This document shows, in pieces, positions 35,166 through 44,624 of a stretch of DNA of 64,000 bases; position 1 is the first letter of the stretch; each line of letters begins with the position of its first letter. The position numbers and the translations under genes were made by a program. Under the pieces are notes generated by a model. That model was not told the DNA's origin. It worked only from the letters and a program-made list of their open reading frames with translations, and made no database searches. The stretch lies in assembly GCF_007183175.1 (NCBI RefSeq), contig NZ_AP019807.1, positions 4,584,001 to 4,648,000 of the forward strand. The letters are read 5' to 3'. Source of the DNA: Microbulbifer sp. GL-2 (lineage in GTDB: Bacteria > Pseudomonadota > Gammaproteobacteria > Pseudomonadales > Cellvibrionaceae).

Positions 35166-35627
35166 CTAAAGCACTCCCATCATAATCAGGTGGCACCCGA
35201 TAACCAGCCAGGTCACCCTGTTGCGAGTACGAAAATACTGCTCGCGTCCGGGAAGATTCGGGTTCAAACGCGCTTCCATCCAGGCGATAAAAGCAAACCC
35301 GATAGCCAAGATAGGAAGCCCCCAAGCAGTTTCGTAGAGCAGCATTCCTACCCACCCAAACAAGGCGACCAGGTTGCTGAGGAGCACCAGGGCAAGCCGG
35401 TGTGGATGACTTGGGCGATTGAGCGCCCCACCCCACCATATACCGCAGAGGAAACTGAGAATAACCACACTATAAGCAGAAAAGAACAGGCGTCCACCAA
35501 TACCCAACAGCGATACATCCAGCAACTGCAGTAATATCCCTACAACAAAAGGTATAAGACCCAAGTACGCCAGGGCGTCAAACAGGCGGGTATCGACCAC
35601 AGGTTGCTGATAGCTATGACTATCCAT
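35166..35627 (-). CDS. DUF3429 membrane protein
   Basis: 153-residue integral membrane protein with about five hydrophobic segments (LAYLGLIPFVVGILLQLL, FFSAYSVVILSFLCGIWWGG, LALVLLSNLVALFGWVGMLL, GLPILAIGFAFIAW and VTWLVIGCHLIMMGVL). It matches the DUF3429 (TMEM69-like) family. The role is unknown. Confidence 0.82.
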   Translation of the reverse strand: MDSHSYQQPVVDTRLFDALAYLGLIPFVVGILLQLLDVSLLGIGGRLFFSAYSVVILSFLCGIWWGGALNRPSHPHRLALVLLSNLVALFGWVGMLLYETAWGLPILAIGFAFIAWMEARLNPNLPGREQYFRTRNRVTWLVIGCHLIMMGVL

Positions 35628-35706
35628 GTTGTCTAAGCTTCCTGTTCAGCCCGATAGGAAATTTCCGACATCAGAACAACAAGTTTAGCGGCACGAGATC
35701 AGAGTT

Positions 35707-35967
35707 ATGGGTGAAGAACACAAAGTCGACGTCAAACAGGCACTGCGGGTATTCGACCGGGCCACCAAAGAGGGGCAGAAAGAGGCTGATGGATGGCATT
35801 TCCAGGGGTTAACGATGAGTACAGACTTTGATGGTTATACAGTTTTCATCAACTCCCCCAAGGTAAAACTCACCGTCTTTTTCCACAACAAGTACTCCGT
35901 GGACTACGAAAACAGCAAAGACCTTGGGGAGTTTATTAAGCTGATAGCCAGCCTCGACAAGGATTAA
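35707..35967 (+). CDS. DUF3081 family protein
   Basis: 86-residue soluble protein. ALRVFDRATKEG, FDGYTVFINSPKV and LTVFFHNKYSVDY fit the small DUF3081 family of gammaproteobacteria. The function is unknown. It converges with miaE with a 3-bp gap. Confidence 0.75.
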   Translation: MGEEHKVDVKQALRVFDRATKEGQKEADGWHFQGLTMSTDFDGYTVFINSPKVKLTVFFHNKYSVDYENSKDLGEFIKLIASLDKD

Positions 35968-35970
35968 ATG

Positions 35971-36597
35971 TCAGCGATCACTCTGCTTCGGGACCCCACT
36001 GTGAAAGCGAAACTCGCCATCACTACCCTGTACCAGACCCCTCTCTACTTCCAATAGTGCCTGCACACGGGCCTCAATATCTTCACCAGCCGCTTTCCTT
36101 GCAAGGTGCAGGTAGTCGCGGAAATGTCGGGCCTCGGACTTCAGCAGGGACAGGTAAAACTTCTGCAACTCCTCGTCCAGATGGGGAGCAATCTTGGCAA
36201 AGCGCTCACAGGAGCGCGCCTCAATAATCGCACCACAAATCAGGGTATCTACCAGGCGACCCGGCTCATTGGTACGCACTTCTGCGCGCAGGCTTGCGGC
36301 ATAGCGGGAAGCGCTCACGTGGGGGTAAGCGATACCGCGTTTTTCCATTATGGCCAGAACTTGCTCAAAGTGGCGTAACTCTTCGCGAGCCAGACGCGAC
36401 ATCTTGTTCAGCAATTCGAAGTCATTCAGGTAACGAAACATCAGATTGAGCGCTGTGCCCGCTGCCTTCTTCTCACAATTTGCGTGATCCACCAACATCA
36501 TTGCAGGCTCTTCCAGCGCCGCTTTAATCCAGGCATCTGGAGTTGAGCAAAGCAGGAATTCGTGGATAGCGGAAAGATCGGGGACTTGGGCACTCAT
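35971..36597 (-). CDS. miaE: tRNA-(ms2io6A37) hydroxylase
   Basis: 208-residue ferritin-like di-iron monooxygenase. It hydroxylates the isopentenyl group of ms2i6A at position 37 of tRNAs. Di-iron ligands fit DHANCEKKAAG, LAREELRHFEQV, EARSCERF and SEARHFRDYL. Length and motifs match MiaE. Monocistronic, and divergent from the tus-like gene. Confidence 0.93.
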   Translation of the reverse strand: MSAQVPDLSAIHEFLLCSTPDAWIKAALEEPAMMLVDHANCEKKAAGTALNLMFRYLNDFELLNKMSRLAREELRHFEQVLAIMEKRGIAYPHVSASRYAASLRAEVRTNEPGRLVDTLICGAIIEARSCERFAKIAPHLDEELQKFYLSLLKSEARHFRDYLHLARKAAGEDIEARVQALLEVERGLVQGSDGEFRFHSGVPKQSDR

Positions 36598-36823
36598 AGG
36601 ATAGATACTTCAACTGGAGTAGATCACTTGGCGCAGGATTATAGCCGCCCGCTCAAAGAAAGGCAGGCCTATACCTTCAATCGACCACCTCCCCCCACTT
36701 CTGTTGACCGTTGGTCGTCCTGACGGAGAGCACGAACAGGAGCTAGCTATAGTGGCTTCTGTTGATAACGGTTTATTAAGTGAATTAATATAAATCTTTC
36801 CTATCCCCCATAAAACGATATCT

Positions 36824-37759
36824 ATGGAAGATCACCGCGAATTGGCACGGGCAATAGCCCCATTACTGGAGCAGCTCCATAACAGCGCAAGTGGGCTTCG
36901 CGACTCACTTGAGCAGCTGCAGAACGCGGGCAAGCCCTGGCAGCATTACTTGCTGCAACCCCAGTTCGCCCAGGATACGGCCGAGACCCTGGGGCAAAGT
37001 TTCGAGCGGCCATTTTCACTGGCCGGTGCCCTCTATGCTCAACTGGACTACGTTGAGCCGCTGGGTTCAGGCAGTGATGCCCGTGCAACCCTGCAGCTTC
37101 CCGGGCTTCTTGCGGTACCTCAAAAAACATTGGGCCTGGCGCAACAACTCAACGCTCACAAGGAGAGCTTCAGTGCAGCTATCACTGATTTCCGCTCTGC
37201 GCTTGGGGAGCGACCAGTCGCAGAGCGAGATCGCACTGTGCGGGAGGTTTTGGCAGATGCCGGCTTCCCCCGCGCCCATCTGCGTCAGTGCTACCGGCTG
37301 GTACTGCTCTGCCCCCAGCGACCCGATGCCATTACCCTCTCCTGGATCAAGGCGCGCAAGTCCATTCGTAAAGTGAGTGTTAAATGGTGTGAAAAGAAAC
37401 TGGTGCAACTGGACCCACTGGGTTCCGACCCAGGCATTCAATACCAGCGACAATTACTTGCAGGTTTGCACAAGCGCCAACAGGGCGACCTGCGCCAGGT
37501 ACAAATACAGAGTCGCCCCAATCTCCAGGTCGCAGAAATTTTCTTCGGGCATGAAGCCAGTGAGGAAGACGAATATCACCAGGTTGGTTATTCATCGATG
37601 CCAATCCTGGTGGAGGGAGATGCGGCCGGGCAACTGCCGGAATTTACCCGTGTGGACCACCAGCCCAGCCTGAGCCGGCGCCGTCAAAGGCGGGACCTGG
37701 CACTTTCTACCGAGGCATTTCTACCTGCGCTCAGGGTATTCCTGCGGCAGCAGCGTTAG
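36824..37759 (+). CDS. tus: replication terminus site-binding protein (Tus-like)
   Basis: 311-residue protein close in length to E. coli Tus (309). Similar blocks include LQLPGLLAVPQKTL, YRLVLLCPQRPDAITLSWIKARKSIRK (Tus has TLRFGWANKHIIK) and the DNA-contact-like strand VQIQSRPNLQVAEIFF, followed by SSMPILVEG. Tus binds Ter sites and blocks one replication direction. I did not find an E. coli-like Ter site nearby. The family call is good, but site specificity is unknown. Confidence 0.8.
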   Translation: MEDHRELARAIAPLLEQLHNSASGLRDSLEQLQNAGKPWQHYLLQPQFAQDTAETLGQSFERPFSLAGALYAQLDYVEPLGSGSDARATLQLPGLLAVPQKTLGLAQQLNAHKESFSAAITDFRSALGERPVAERDRTVREVLADAGFPRAHLRQCYRLVLLCPQRPDAITLSWIKARKSIRKVSVKWCEKKLVQLDPLGSDPGIQYQRQLLAGLHKRQQGDLRQVQIQSRPNLQVAEIFFGHEASEEDEYHQVGYSSMPILVEGDAAGQLPEFTRVDHQPSLSRRRQRRDLALSTEAFLPALRVFLRQQR

Positions 37760-37807
37760 CCGCCAGACAACAAAATAACTGACGCCTTATCGCCCTACTC
37801 CACCATG

Positions 37808-38263
37808 TCAGCTCTTAATCAGGCCGGGCACAACAAAACGCTGGTAGTAAGCAACCGATAAGGCATAAAAATCCTCATCAATACGCCTGCGCACCTCTAC
37901 CAATGGAACACCACGCGCCTGCACAGTGGGATTCAGGCCATACTCCCGCAACTCATTAATTTGGCTTGCACCCGCGCGCAGTAATTCGAAAACCCAGCAG
38001 TAGGCATTCTGGCTGTCATCAAAACGGATTTGCTGGTGGTGGAGTTGTGCCAGTAACTGCTCTTCGTCAACGATCTCCAGCTGGCTACGCACTGCATTAA
38101 CCAAATAGGCCTCACGTCGCTCGGCAATAATACGGCGCTGCTCTTCGGTATAGGCATTCCAGTCGATTACCTCGTGGGCGAATCGCTTACAGCCCCGGCA
38201 GACATCGTCACCAATTCCCGTTGAGCAGACCCCGATACAGGGCGTGCGGACTTTTTTGTACAT
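37808..38263 (-). CDS. DUF1289 domain protein
   Basis: 151-residue protein with an N-terminal DUF1289 motif: RTPCIGVCSTGIGDDVCRGCKRFAHEVIDW, with four spaced cysteines suggesting metal or Fe-S binding, then YTEEQRRIIAERRE. The C-terminal about 90 residues (LLAQLHHQQIRFDDSQNAYCWVFELL...) are an extension not usual in the shortest family members. Function unknown. Confidence 0.8.
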   Translation of the reverse strand: MYKKVRTPCIGVCSTGIGDDVCRGCKRFAHEVIDWNAYTEEQRRIIAERREAYLVNAVRSQLEIVDEEQLLAQLHHQQIRFDDSQNAYCWVFELLRAGASQINELREYGLNPTVQARGVPLVEVRRRIDEDFYALSVAYYQRFVVPGLIKS

Positions 38264-38573
38264 CGATTAACCAGTTCCAGGCATCCAAGCCCCAATGGCC
38301 GGGATTAAAGTTGCGCGTAGACTATTTTGTTTCGGGCGGCAAGAAAAGTGCCAAAGCACTTACTGCCAAACCTACTAAAATTCACCTCATTAATAGTCGT
38401 AATTCACTTAAATTATTGATTTTTCGATAAACTTAACAGCTGTAAGGCTTTCCTGTAGTATTCGCCACCCGCCTTCAGCGGCCTCGAAAAAAAAATCCCA
38501 GCAGCCCGTGGTGCATAGACTGGGAATTACACCTGCTGTTGGTGCCACTCCACACACCGAGAGGGACTTATCC

Positions 38574-41189
38574 GTGCTTGAAGCCTATCGCAAACACGTC
38601 GCAGAACGCGCCGAACAGGGCATCCCACCGAAGCCGCTCGACGCCGAGCAAGTAGCTGGCCTGGTTGAGCTGCTGAAAAATCCGCCAAAAGGCGAAGAAC
38701 AAGAATTAGTTGAGCTGCTCACTCACCGCGTACCGCCGGGTGTTGACGAAGCGGCTTATGTTAAGGCCGGTTTCCTGTCCGCCATTATTAAAGGCGAGGC
38801 GGAATCCCCGCTGATCGACCGCAAGCACGCTGTAGAGCTGCTGGGCCAGATGCTGGGCGGCTACAACATCCACACCTTGGTTGAAATGCTGGACGACAAA
38901 GAGCTGGCTGAGCTGGCTGCAGAGCAGCTGAAAGGTACCCTGCTGATGTTCGACGCCTTCCACGACGTGGAAGAGAAAGCCAAAGCCGGCAACGAACACG
39001 CAAAAGCGGTTATCCAGTCCTGGGCCGACGCCGAGTGGTTCACCAAGCGTGACAAGGTGCCCGAGAGCATCAAAGTTGCCGTATTCAAGGTAACCGGCGA
39101 AACCAACACCGACGACCTGTCCCCGGCCCCCGATGCCTGGTCCCGCCCAGACATCCCCTTGCACGCGCTGGCCATGTATAAGATGAAGCGCGACGGCCTG
39201 GAGCCGGAAGAAGCTGGCGTTACCGGCCCACTGAAACAGATCGAAGAAGTTAAAGCCAAGGGCCTGCCCGTTGCTTTCGTTGGCGACGTAGTGGGTACCG
39301 GTTCCTCACGCAAATCCGCAACCAACTCTGTGTTGTGGTACTTTGGTGAAGAAATGCCCGGCGTACCCAACAAGAAGGGTGGCGGTATTTGTATCGGCGG
39401 TAAAGTCGCTCCTATCTTCTACAACACCATGGAAGACGCCGGCGCACTGGTATTCGAAGCCCCCGTTGATGACCTGGGCATGGGCGACATTATCGAAATC
39501 CGCCCTTACGACGGTAAGATCCTGGCTGAAGATGGCAAGGTACTGTCTGAATTCGAACTGAAGTCCGACGTACTGCTGGACGAAGTTCAAGCTGGTGGAC
39601 GTATCAACCTGATTATCGGTCGCGGTCTGACCACCAAGGCACGTGAGTCCCTCGGCCTGCCCGTTTCCGACCTGTTCCGCAAGCCAGAGCAGCCCGCTGA
39701 CACTGGTAAGGGCTACACCCTGGCTCAGAAGATGGTTGGCAAGGCCTGCGGCGTTGAAGGTATCCGCCCGGGCACCTACTGCGAACCGAAAATGACTACC
39801 GTGGGCTCCCAGGACACCACTGGCCCCATGACCCGTGATGAACTGAAAGACCTGGCTTGCCTGGGCTTCTCTGCCGACCTGGTGATGCAGTCTTTCTGTC
39901 ACACCGCCGCTTATCCGAAGCCTGTCGACATCGATACCCAGCACAAACTGCCAGACTTTATTATGAACCGCGGCGGCGTTTCCCTGCGCCCGGCGGATGG
40001 CATCATCCACAGCTGGCTAAACCGCATGCTGCTGCCGGACACCGTAGGTACCGGTGGTGACTCCCACACCCGCTTCCCTATGGGTATCTCCTTCCCGGCG
40101 GGTTCCGGCCTGGTAGCCTTCGCCGCTGCCACCGGCGTTATGCCACTGGATATGCCTGAGTCGGTATTGGTACGCTTCAAGGGCGAGATGCAGGCCGGCA
40201 TTACCCTGCGCGACCTGGTACACGCCATACCTCTCTACGCGATCAAGCAGGGCCTGCTGACTGTAGAGAAGAAAGGTAAAAAGAACATCTTCTCCGGCCG
40301 CATCCTTGAGATCGAAGGTCTGGAAGACCTGACGGTAGAACAGGCATTTGAGCTATCCGATGCCTCTGCCGAACGCTCCGCAGCTGGTTGTACTATCAAG
40401 CTGTCTGAAGAGACCATGGCCGAGTATCTGCGCTCCAACGTCACCCTGTTGCGCTGGATGATCGCCGAAGGTTACGGCTCCAAGCGCACCCTGGAACGCC
40501 GCGCGCGCGCCATGGAAGAGTGGCTGGCCAATCCGAAATTGATGGAAGCCGACGCCGATGCCGAGTACCTCGAAGTAATCGAAATCGACCTGGCTGAAAT
40601 TAAAGAGCCGATTGTATGTGCGCCGAACGACCCGGACGACGCACGCCTGCTGTCCGACGTCGCTGGCGACAAAGTGGACGAGGTATTTATCGGTTCCTGT
40701 ATGACCAACATCGGTCACTTCCGCGCTGCCGGTAAGCTGCTTCAGGAACATAAAGGTGGTATCTCCACCCGCATGTGGATCGCTCCTCCCACCAAGATGG
40801 ATGAGCACCAGCTGATGGAAGAAGGCTACTACAACATCTACGGCGCAGCCGGTGCCCGCACCGAAATGCCCGGATGCTCACTGTGCATGGGTAACCAGGC
40901 GCGTGTGGCTCCGAACAGCACTGTGCTGTCCACCTCCACCCGCAACTTCCCCAACCGCCTGGGTGACGGTGCAAATGTGTACCTGACTTCTGCTGAACTG
41001 GCTTCAGTGGGTGCCATTCTGGGCAAACTGCCTACTCCCGCGGAATACCAGGAGTTCGCCAAGAACCTGGACTCCATGTCCAGCGAAATTTACCGCTACC
41101 TGAACTTCGACCAGATTGAAGACTTCCAGAAATCTGCCGAAGAAGGCAAGCGTATTGCCGCGACTGAGATCCAGGACGTTGCTGTTTAA
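38574..41189 (+). CDS. acnB: aconitate hydratase B
   Basis: 871-residue TCA-cycle aconitase that isomerises citrate to isocitrate via a 4Fe-4S cluster. It matches E. coli AcnB along its whole length: N-terminal HEAT-like domain (YRKHVAERAEQG), swivel domain, and catalytic domain with GGDSHTRFP. Cluster cysteines are in GSCMTNIGHFR and PGCSLCMGNQ. The GTG at 38574 is chosen because VLEAYRKHVAER aligns with the AcnB N-terminus and GAGGGA lies 7 bases upstream. An in-frame ATG at 38508 adds 22 unconserved residues. A terminator follows. Confidence 0.96.
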   Translation: MLEAYRKHVAERAEQGIPPKPLDAEQVAGLVELLKNPPKGEEQELVELLTHRVPPGVDEAAYVKAGFLSAIIKGEAESPLIDRKHAVELLGQMLGGYNIHTLVEMLDDKELAELAAEQLKGTLLMFDAFHDVEEKAKAGNEHAKAVIQSWADAEWFTKRDKVPESIKVAVFKVTGETNTDDLSPAPDAWSRPDIPLHALAMYKMKRDGLEPEEAGVTGPLKQIEEVKAKGLPVAFVGDVVGTGSSRKSATNSVLWYFGEEMPGVPNKKGGGICIGGKVAPIFYNTMEDAGALVFEAPVDDLGMGDIIEIRPYDGKILAEDGKVLSEFELKSDVLLDEVQAGGRINLIIGRGLTTKARESLGLPVSDLFRKPEQPADTGKGYTLAQKMVGKACGVEGIRPGTYCEPKMTTVGSQDTTGPMTRDELKDLACLGFSADLVMQSFCHTAAYPKPVDIDTQHKLPDFIMNRGGVSLRPADGIIHSWLNRMLLPDTVGTGGDSHTRFPMGISFPAGSGLVAFAAATGVMPLDMPESVLVRFKGEMQAGITLRDLVHAIPLYAIKQGLLTVEKKGKKNIFSGRILEIEGLEDLTVEQAFELSDASAERSAAGCTIKLSEETMAEYLRSNVTLLRWMIAEGYGSKRTLERRARAMEEWLANPKLMEADADAEYLEVIEIDLAEIKEPIVCAPNDPDDARLLSDVAGDKVDEVFIGSCMTNIGHFRAAGKLLQEHKGGISTRMWIAPPTKMDEHQLMEEGYYNIYGAAGARTEMPGCSLCMGNQARVAPNSTVLSTSTRNFPNRLGDGANVYLTSAELASVGAILGKLPTPAEYQEFAKNLDSMSSEIYRYLNFDQIEDFQKSAEEGKRIAATEIQDVAV

Positions 41190-41210
41190 GCAGTAGCTCG
41201 GCCTCAAGGA

Positions 41211-41238
41211 AAAGCCCCGCCATTTTGGTGGGGCTTTT
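41211..41238 (+). terminator. intrinsic terminator of acnB
   Basis: The stem AAAGCCCCGCC / GGTGGGGCTTT (one G-T pair) with loop ATTTT runs directly into TTTTTT. It begins about 22 bp after the acnB stop. Confidence 0.93.
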
Positions 41239-41414
41239 TTATTGCTGGGGGAGTCAAATTTTTAATTTACACTCTCTATTATTCTGCAACTTCTACATGT
41301 CTACAGCCTGTATTTCTAACTTTAAGCCAGCCTGAAGTGGTCTACAAAACCCCTCGGTATTGTTGCAACTTCGCATGACTTCCCTTCCGTAAACCAGGAA
41401 AAGAGCAATCCTTG

Positions 41415-41528
41415 CTATTTAGTGGCAACACTTACGCACGCATTGTCCGCCAGTGTTAGGGCATCCAGTTTACACTCCTCAGGGTATTGCTCACGAGTAG
41501 TTATGTTTAATTTACTTGATCTTGTCAT
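41415..41528 (-). pseudogene. remnant of an IS3-type OrfA transposase
   Basis: The minus-strand ATG at 41526-41528 reads MTRSSKLNITTREQYPEECK and then LDALTLADNACVSVAT, ending in TAG at 41415. The pattern resembles the first 35 residues of IS3-family OrfA (Y-x-EEFK-x-xAL-x-LA...VSVA). The rest of the helix-turn-helix protein and OrfB are missing. The 500 bases between acnB and the phosphatase gene hold nothing else I can name. Confidence 0.5.
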
Positions 41529-41702
41529 AGGGCACCTCTGCCACGTAGTTGATTACCTAAGAAAATGTCCGTCGCTGGTGGGTGGGCTCGGCTTTTCTCA
41601 GCAATAAATCTAGTATCATTCGTTCTCGGCCAGCTGGTAGTAGCTTATTGGTGCTTTTCTCTGAGTTGAGCGAGGCCCTGCCCCTACTAACTAATCTCGC
41701 TA

Positions 41703-42386
41703 TTACAAATTGTATTTATCTTCCAAAACCAAGTAGTGCTTCTTCAGTAGGGACCAGATCTCTTCTGCGGAGTTCACTAGGTGATCTGCGCCCCAGTTGG
41801 CGGGGCTTTCAGACGCATCAATGTAGCCATATCTGCAAGCGATAGTGGCCATACCTGCTTTTTGACCTGCGGTAATATCACGCTGGTGATCACCAATATA
41901 AATAGCCTCAGAGGGCGGGCAACCAATCTGTCTACAGGCAAGAAGTAAAGGTTCCGGATCAGGTTTTGACCTCTTCACATGATCAGGACAAATTACAGTT
42001 TCCGGAGCTGGCAGGTGTGCAAATGCCTTCATAAGTTCAAATGTAAATACCATTGGTTTATTGGTTACAATACCCCAAGGAATACCTTTGTATGCGAGTT
42101 GATTCAATAAAGCCTCAATACCTGGAAAAGGTATTGTTCGGTCTGAGAGGTGTGTACGATATAGATCATGCAGGCGCTGGAGTAAGCCATCAAAACCCGG
42201 ATCCCCTTCTTCTTTTTCAAATCCTAATTTTACTAGTGCTTTAGAGCCATTAGTAACCATGTTGCGAATTTCTTCATCTGGGAGAGGGGGAAGTCGTTCT
42301 TGTCTCCTCAGTAAGTTAAGTACAAAGATAAAGTCTGGAGAAGTATCGAAAAGGGTACCATCAAGATCAAACAAAATAGCTCTCAT
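41703..42386 (-). CDS. HAD phosphatase, phosphoglycolate phosphatase / MupP-like
   Basis: 227-residue HAD subfamily IA hydrolase. Motif I is ILFDLDGTLFDTSPDF, motif II is IVTNKP, motif III is SKPDPEPLL and motif IV is IYIGDHQRDITAGQKAG. GIVTNKP, CPDHV and RYGYID are shared with Gph and with MupP (MurNAc-6-phosphate phosphatase). Substrate choice between these is uncertain. It lies 193 bp downstream of the isonitrile synthase fusion gene on the same strand. Membership of that cluster is possible but unproven. Confidence 0.82.
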   Translation of the reverse strand: MRAILFDLDGTLFDTSPDFIFVLNLLRRQERLPPLPDEEIRNMVTNGSKALVKLGFEKEEGDPGFDGLLQRLHDLYRTHLSDRTIPFPGIEALLNQLAYKGIPWGIVTNKPMVFTFELMKAFAHLPAPETVICPDHVKRSKPDPEPLLLACRQIGCPPSEAIYIGDHQRDITAGQKAGMATIACRYGYIDASESPANWGADHLVNSAEEIWSLLKKHYLVLEDKYNL

Positions 42387-42579
42387 TACACAATCCGTTT
42401 ATATTTATTATTACTTAATAATTAGCATCATTGCCTTGCAATTATTGGCATTATAATGCAGTTGGCGAGTATTATTTAAAGCCAGGTCATCTGATACAAT
42501 CAACTTGATAAATAAAAATTGCTTACATTTTTAATGATTGATCGGCATGATATTCATAAAGGCATTCTACAGTGTTATG

Positions 42580-44442
42580 CTAACCCAGCTGATCAAGCTT
42601 TACGATATTATGTGGCTTCCATGGTGAATTAATAGATTTTGGTTGAAGTGAGGCACACCAAAGCTCACTTTGGTTACTTAATTTAGGAATGCTTTGCAAG
42701 GTAGTATGATTATTGACAATTAACACATCACCCTCCATTAAGTGATGTGAAATTTGAATCTGATCATCCATACATATTTCATCCAGCTTTTGTGTTAGAG
42801 AAGACTCATTATGAAACTCAGGAAATGCCTGGATATCCATTTCACTCGAAGAGGAAGTCTGCAATGATAAAGTTTCACCATTGCATGGTATCCAACGGAT
42901 TATATCCTGATGCGTCAATGGGCATTGCATTAACACAGGATGTGAGATGTATTTGTAATTTAAATTTCCGTCAAGTAAGGGGTATCTGAGGGTTAGCTTT
43001 CGAAATTCCTCTCGTTCTTTTCCATGCATTCTAAGCACAGCCAAAGCGGTATCGACAGTTAAAAATTCCTGCTTTAGAGACTTGTTTTTATAAGCATAAA
43101 TTACAAAATGACCAGGTGTAATATCCGCATAATTATATTTACCATGATTTCCGTCAAGATATGAAAGAGGCCATTTCAAGTTCCAACTTAGTAAAACAGG
43201 AGATTTAATGCCAGAGAGGTAAGAGTTATTGCAAAATGAAATACTATTAATATTTCCTGACTTATATGGGACTAGTGGACCAAACCTATCATACCAACTC
43301 TCCAGATCCAATCGATTCTGAAATTTCTTAAACCCACGCAGTGTAACAGAGTTAAACTCTTTAATTAAATTACTTAACTCCTTATGGGAAAGCGAAAAAA
43401 TGGATAAATCTAAATTTCCACAATCGAGCACAAGCCCCGCCTTTTCACGATAGAGAGTAGCCTTTATTGACCTTTGAGGTTGCTCTATTGACGTCATATT
43501 GATTGACAACTTAAGAAGGCACCATATCTTGCCTTTAAAAACAACAGGAATGGCTAGATATCTGTTTTTATTGTTAATAAAGGAATCAACAACATACTTT
43601 CCGGACAATGAATCAAACATTACTGTATTATGCCAAGGCGTCCTGAAAGGATAATTCTCAAAAAGATTTAGAGAATATTTCTCCCCAGTCATAGGATGTC
43701 TATGGATACTTAAGCGAATACAATTGCCAAATTTCCTCAGTAGAAATTTATCAAGCGCCGCCCCTTGAACCATCATACCCTTGGCAATTTGAGAGAGTCG
43801 CTTACGACGCTCCTTGTCAGAAAATTCGGCCAGAATATATTTTTGATCCTTGCTCATAAACTTCTTCAAGCCGAGATACGTATCGTTCGTTTTATTATTT
43901 CTGAGCTTTAATGACTCAAAATTATTTATGTAATCCTTATCTCCATACTTTAGAAGTAGTGCCCTGCTGTATTCCTGTGCTTCAAGCAATTTAAAATCTT
44001 CAAAATCCTCAAAATTTACAATCTTTAGTGAGTCATCGCAATTCAAACTTTCAACCATATCCCTAAGCCCATTGGCGTAGCTATAATGACGGTCAAGATC
44101 CACTGAGATGTATTCTGAAAAAGTATGATAATCTGAAAATATATAGAAGATAACTCCAGGTTCATATACTGACTGGATATCACGTATGGCTTTTACAAAT
44201 TTCTTTAAAACCAAATATTCACCTAAATCCGGATCGCACCCTGTCACCTTATCAAGATTGTTAGTCTTACAAGGGAATGCCGGCAGCAAAAATTGAATCT
44301 TTTCCTTGCTTAGGGAATAATTAGTGATTATTTTTTTAAGGTTTAATACACCCTCAATATTTGCATCAGACTGCTCCAAGAGCTGATTGAATATTATAAA
44401 AAATACTTCCTCTACATTTCTCTGAACAACCACATTGGACAT
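42580..44442 (-). CDS. isonitrile synthase fused to a degenerate TauD-like domain
   Basis: 620-residue two-domain protein. Residues about 1-330 match the PvcA/IsnA family, which turns the amino group of tyrosine or tryptophan into an isonitrile using ribulose 5-phosphate. Motifs are IQFLLPAFPCKTNNLDKV (49-66), PDLGEYLVL (71-79), PGVIFYIFSDYHTFSEYI (95-112), FEDF (144-147), RLSIH (243-247) and RTPWHN (267-272). Residues about 340-605 resemble Fe(II)/2OG dioxygenases of the PvcB type. The HxD site reads PLSYLDG (425-431), and the distal His site reads NNHTTLQSI (577-585) where the cluster partner has NFTLLHGRE. Both iron histidines therefore appear lost. In the known pathways synthase and dioxygenase are separate proteins. 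Confidence 0.83.
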   Translation of the reverse strand: MSNVVVQRNVEEVFFIIFNQLLEQSDANIEGVLNLKKIITNYSLSKEKIQFLLPAFPCKTNNLDKVTGCDPDLGEYLVLKKFVKAIRDIQSVYEPGVIFYIFSDYHTFSEYISVDLDRHYSYANGLRDMVESLNCDDSLKIVNFEDFEDFKLLEAQEYSRALLLKYGDKDYINNFESLKLRNNKTNDTYLGLKKFMSKDQKYILAEFSDKERRKRLSQIAKGMMVQGAALDKFLLRKFGNCIRLSIHRHPMTGEKYSLNLFENYPFRTPWHNTVMFDSLSGKYVVDSFINNKNRYLAIPVVFKGKIWCLLKLSINMTSIEQPQRSIKATLYREKAGLVLDCGNLDLSIFSLSHKELSNLIKEFNSVTLRGFKKFQNRLDLESWYDRFGPLVPYKSGNINSISFCNNSYLSGIKSPVLLSWNLKWPLSYLDGNHGKYNYADITPGHFVIYAYKNKSLKQEFLTVDTALAVLRMHGKEREEFRKLTLRYPLLDGNLNYKYISHPVLMQCPLTHQDIIRWIPCNGETLSLQTSSSSEMDIQAFPEFHNESSLTQKLDEICMDDQIQISHHLMEGDVLIVNNHTTLQSIPKLSNQSELWCASLQPKSINSPWKPHNIVKLDQLG

Positions 44443-44624
44443 AATTAATGCACCCTGATTGAATTTTATAATTTATTATCACACCAAAATGAACATATAC
44501 TTTTTTTAGCTAAGCACTAAGCTTATCTTTATGCAATAAAATAATATAACCCCCAAATAAACCGAAGATATATTTGCCCTCCCCATATTGCAATTGAGTG
44601 GATTATTTTTAATGTGAGCAATAC

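Noticed and set aside
38508..38573. ATG at 38508 as the acnB start
   Set aside because: The extra 22 residues are not part of AcnB. The GTG at 38574 has a ribosome site and aligns with the known N-terminus.
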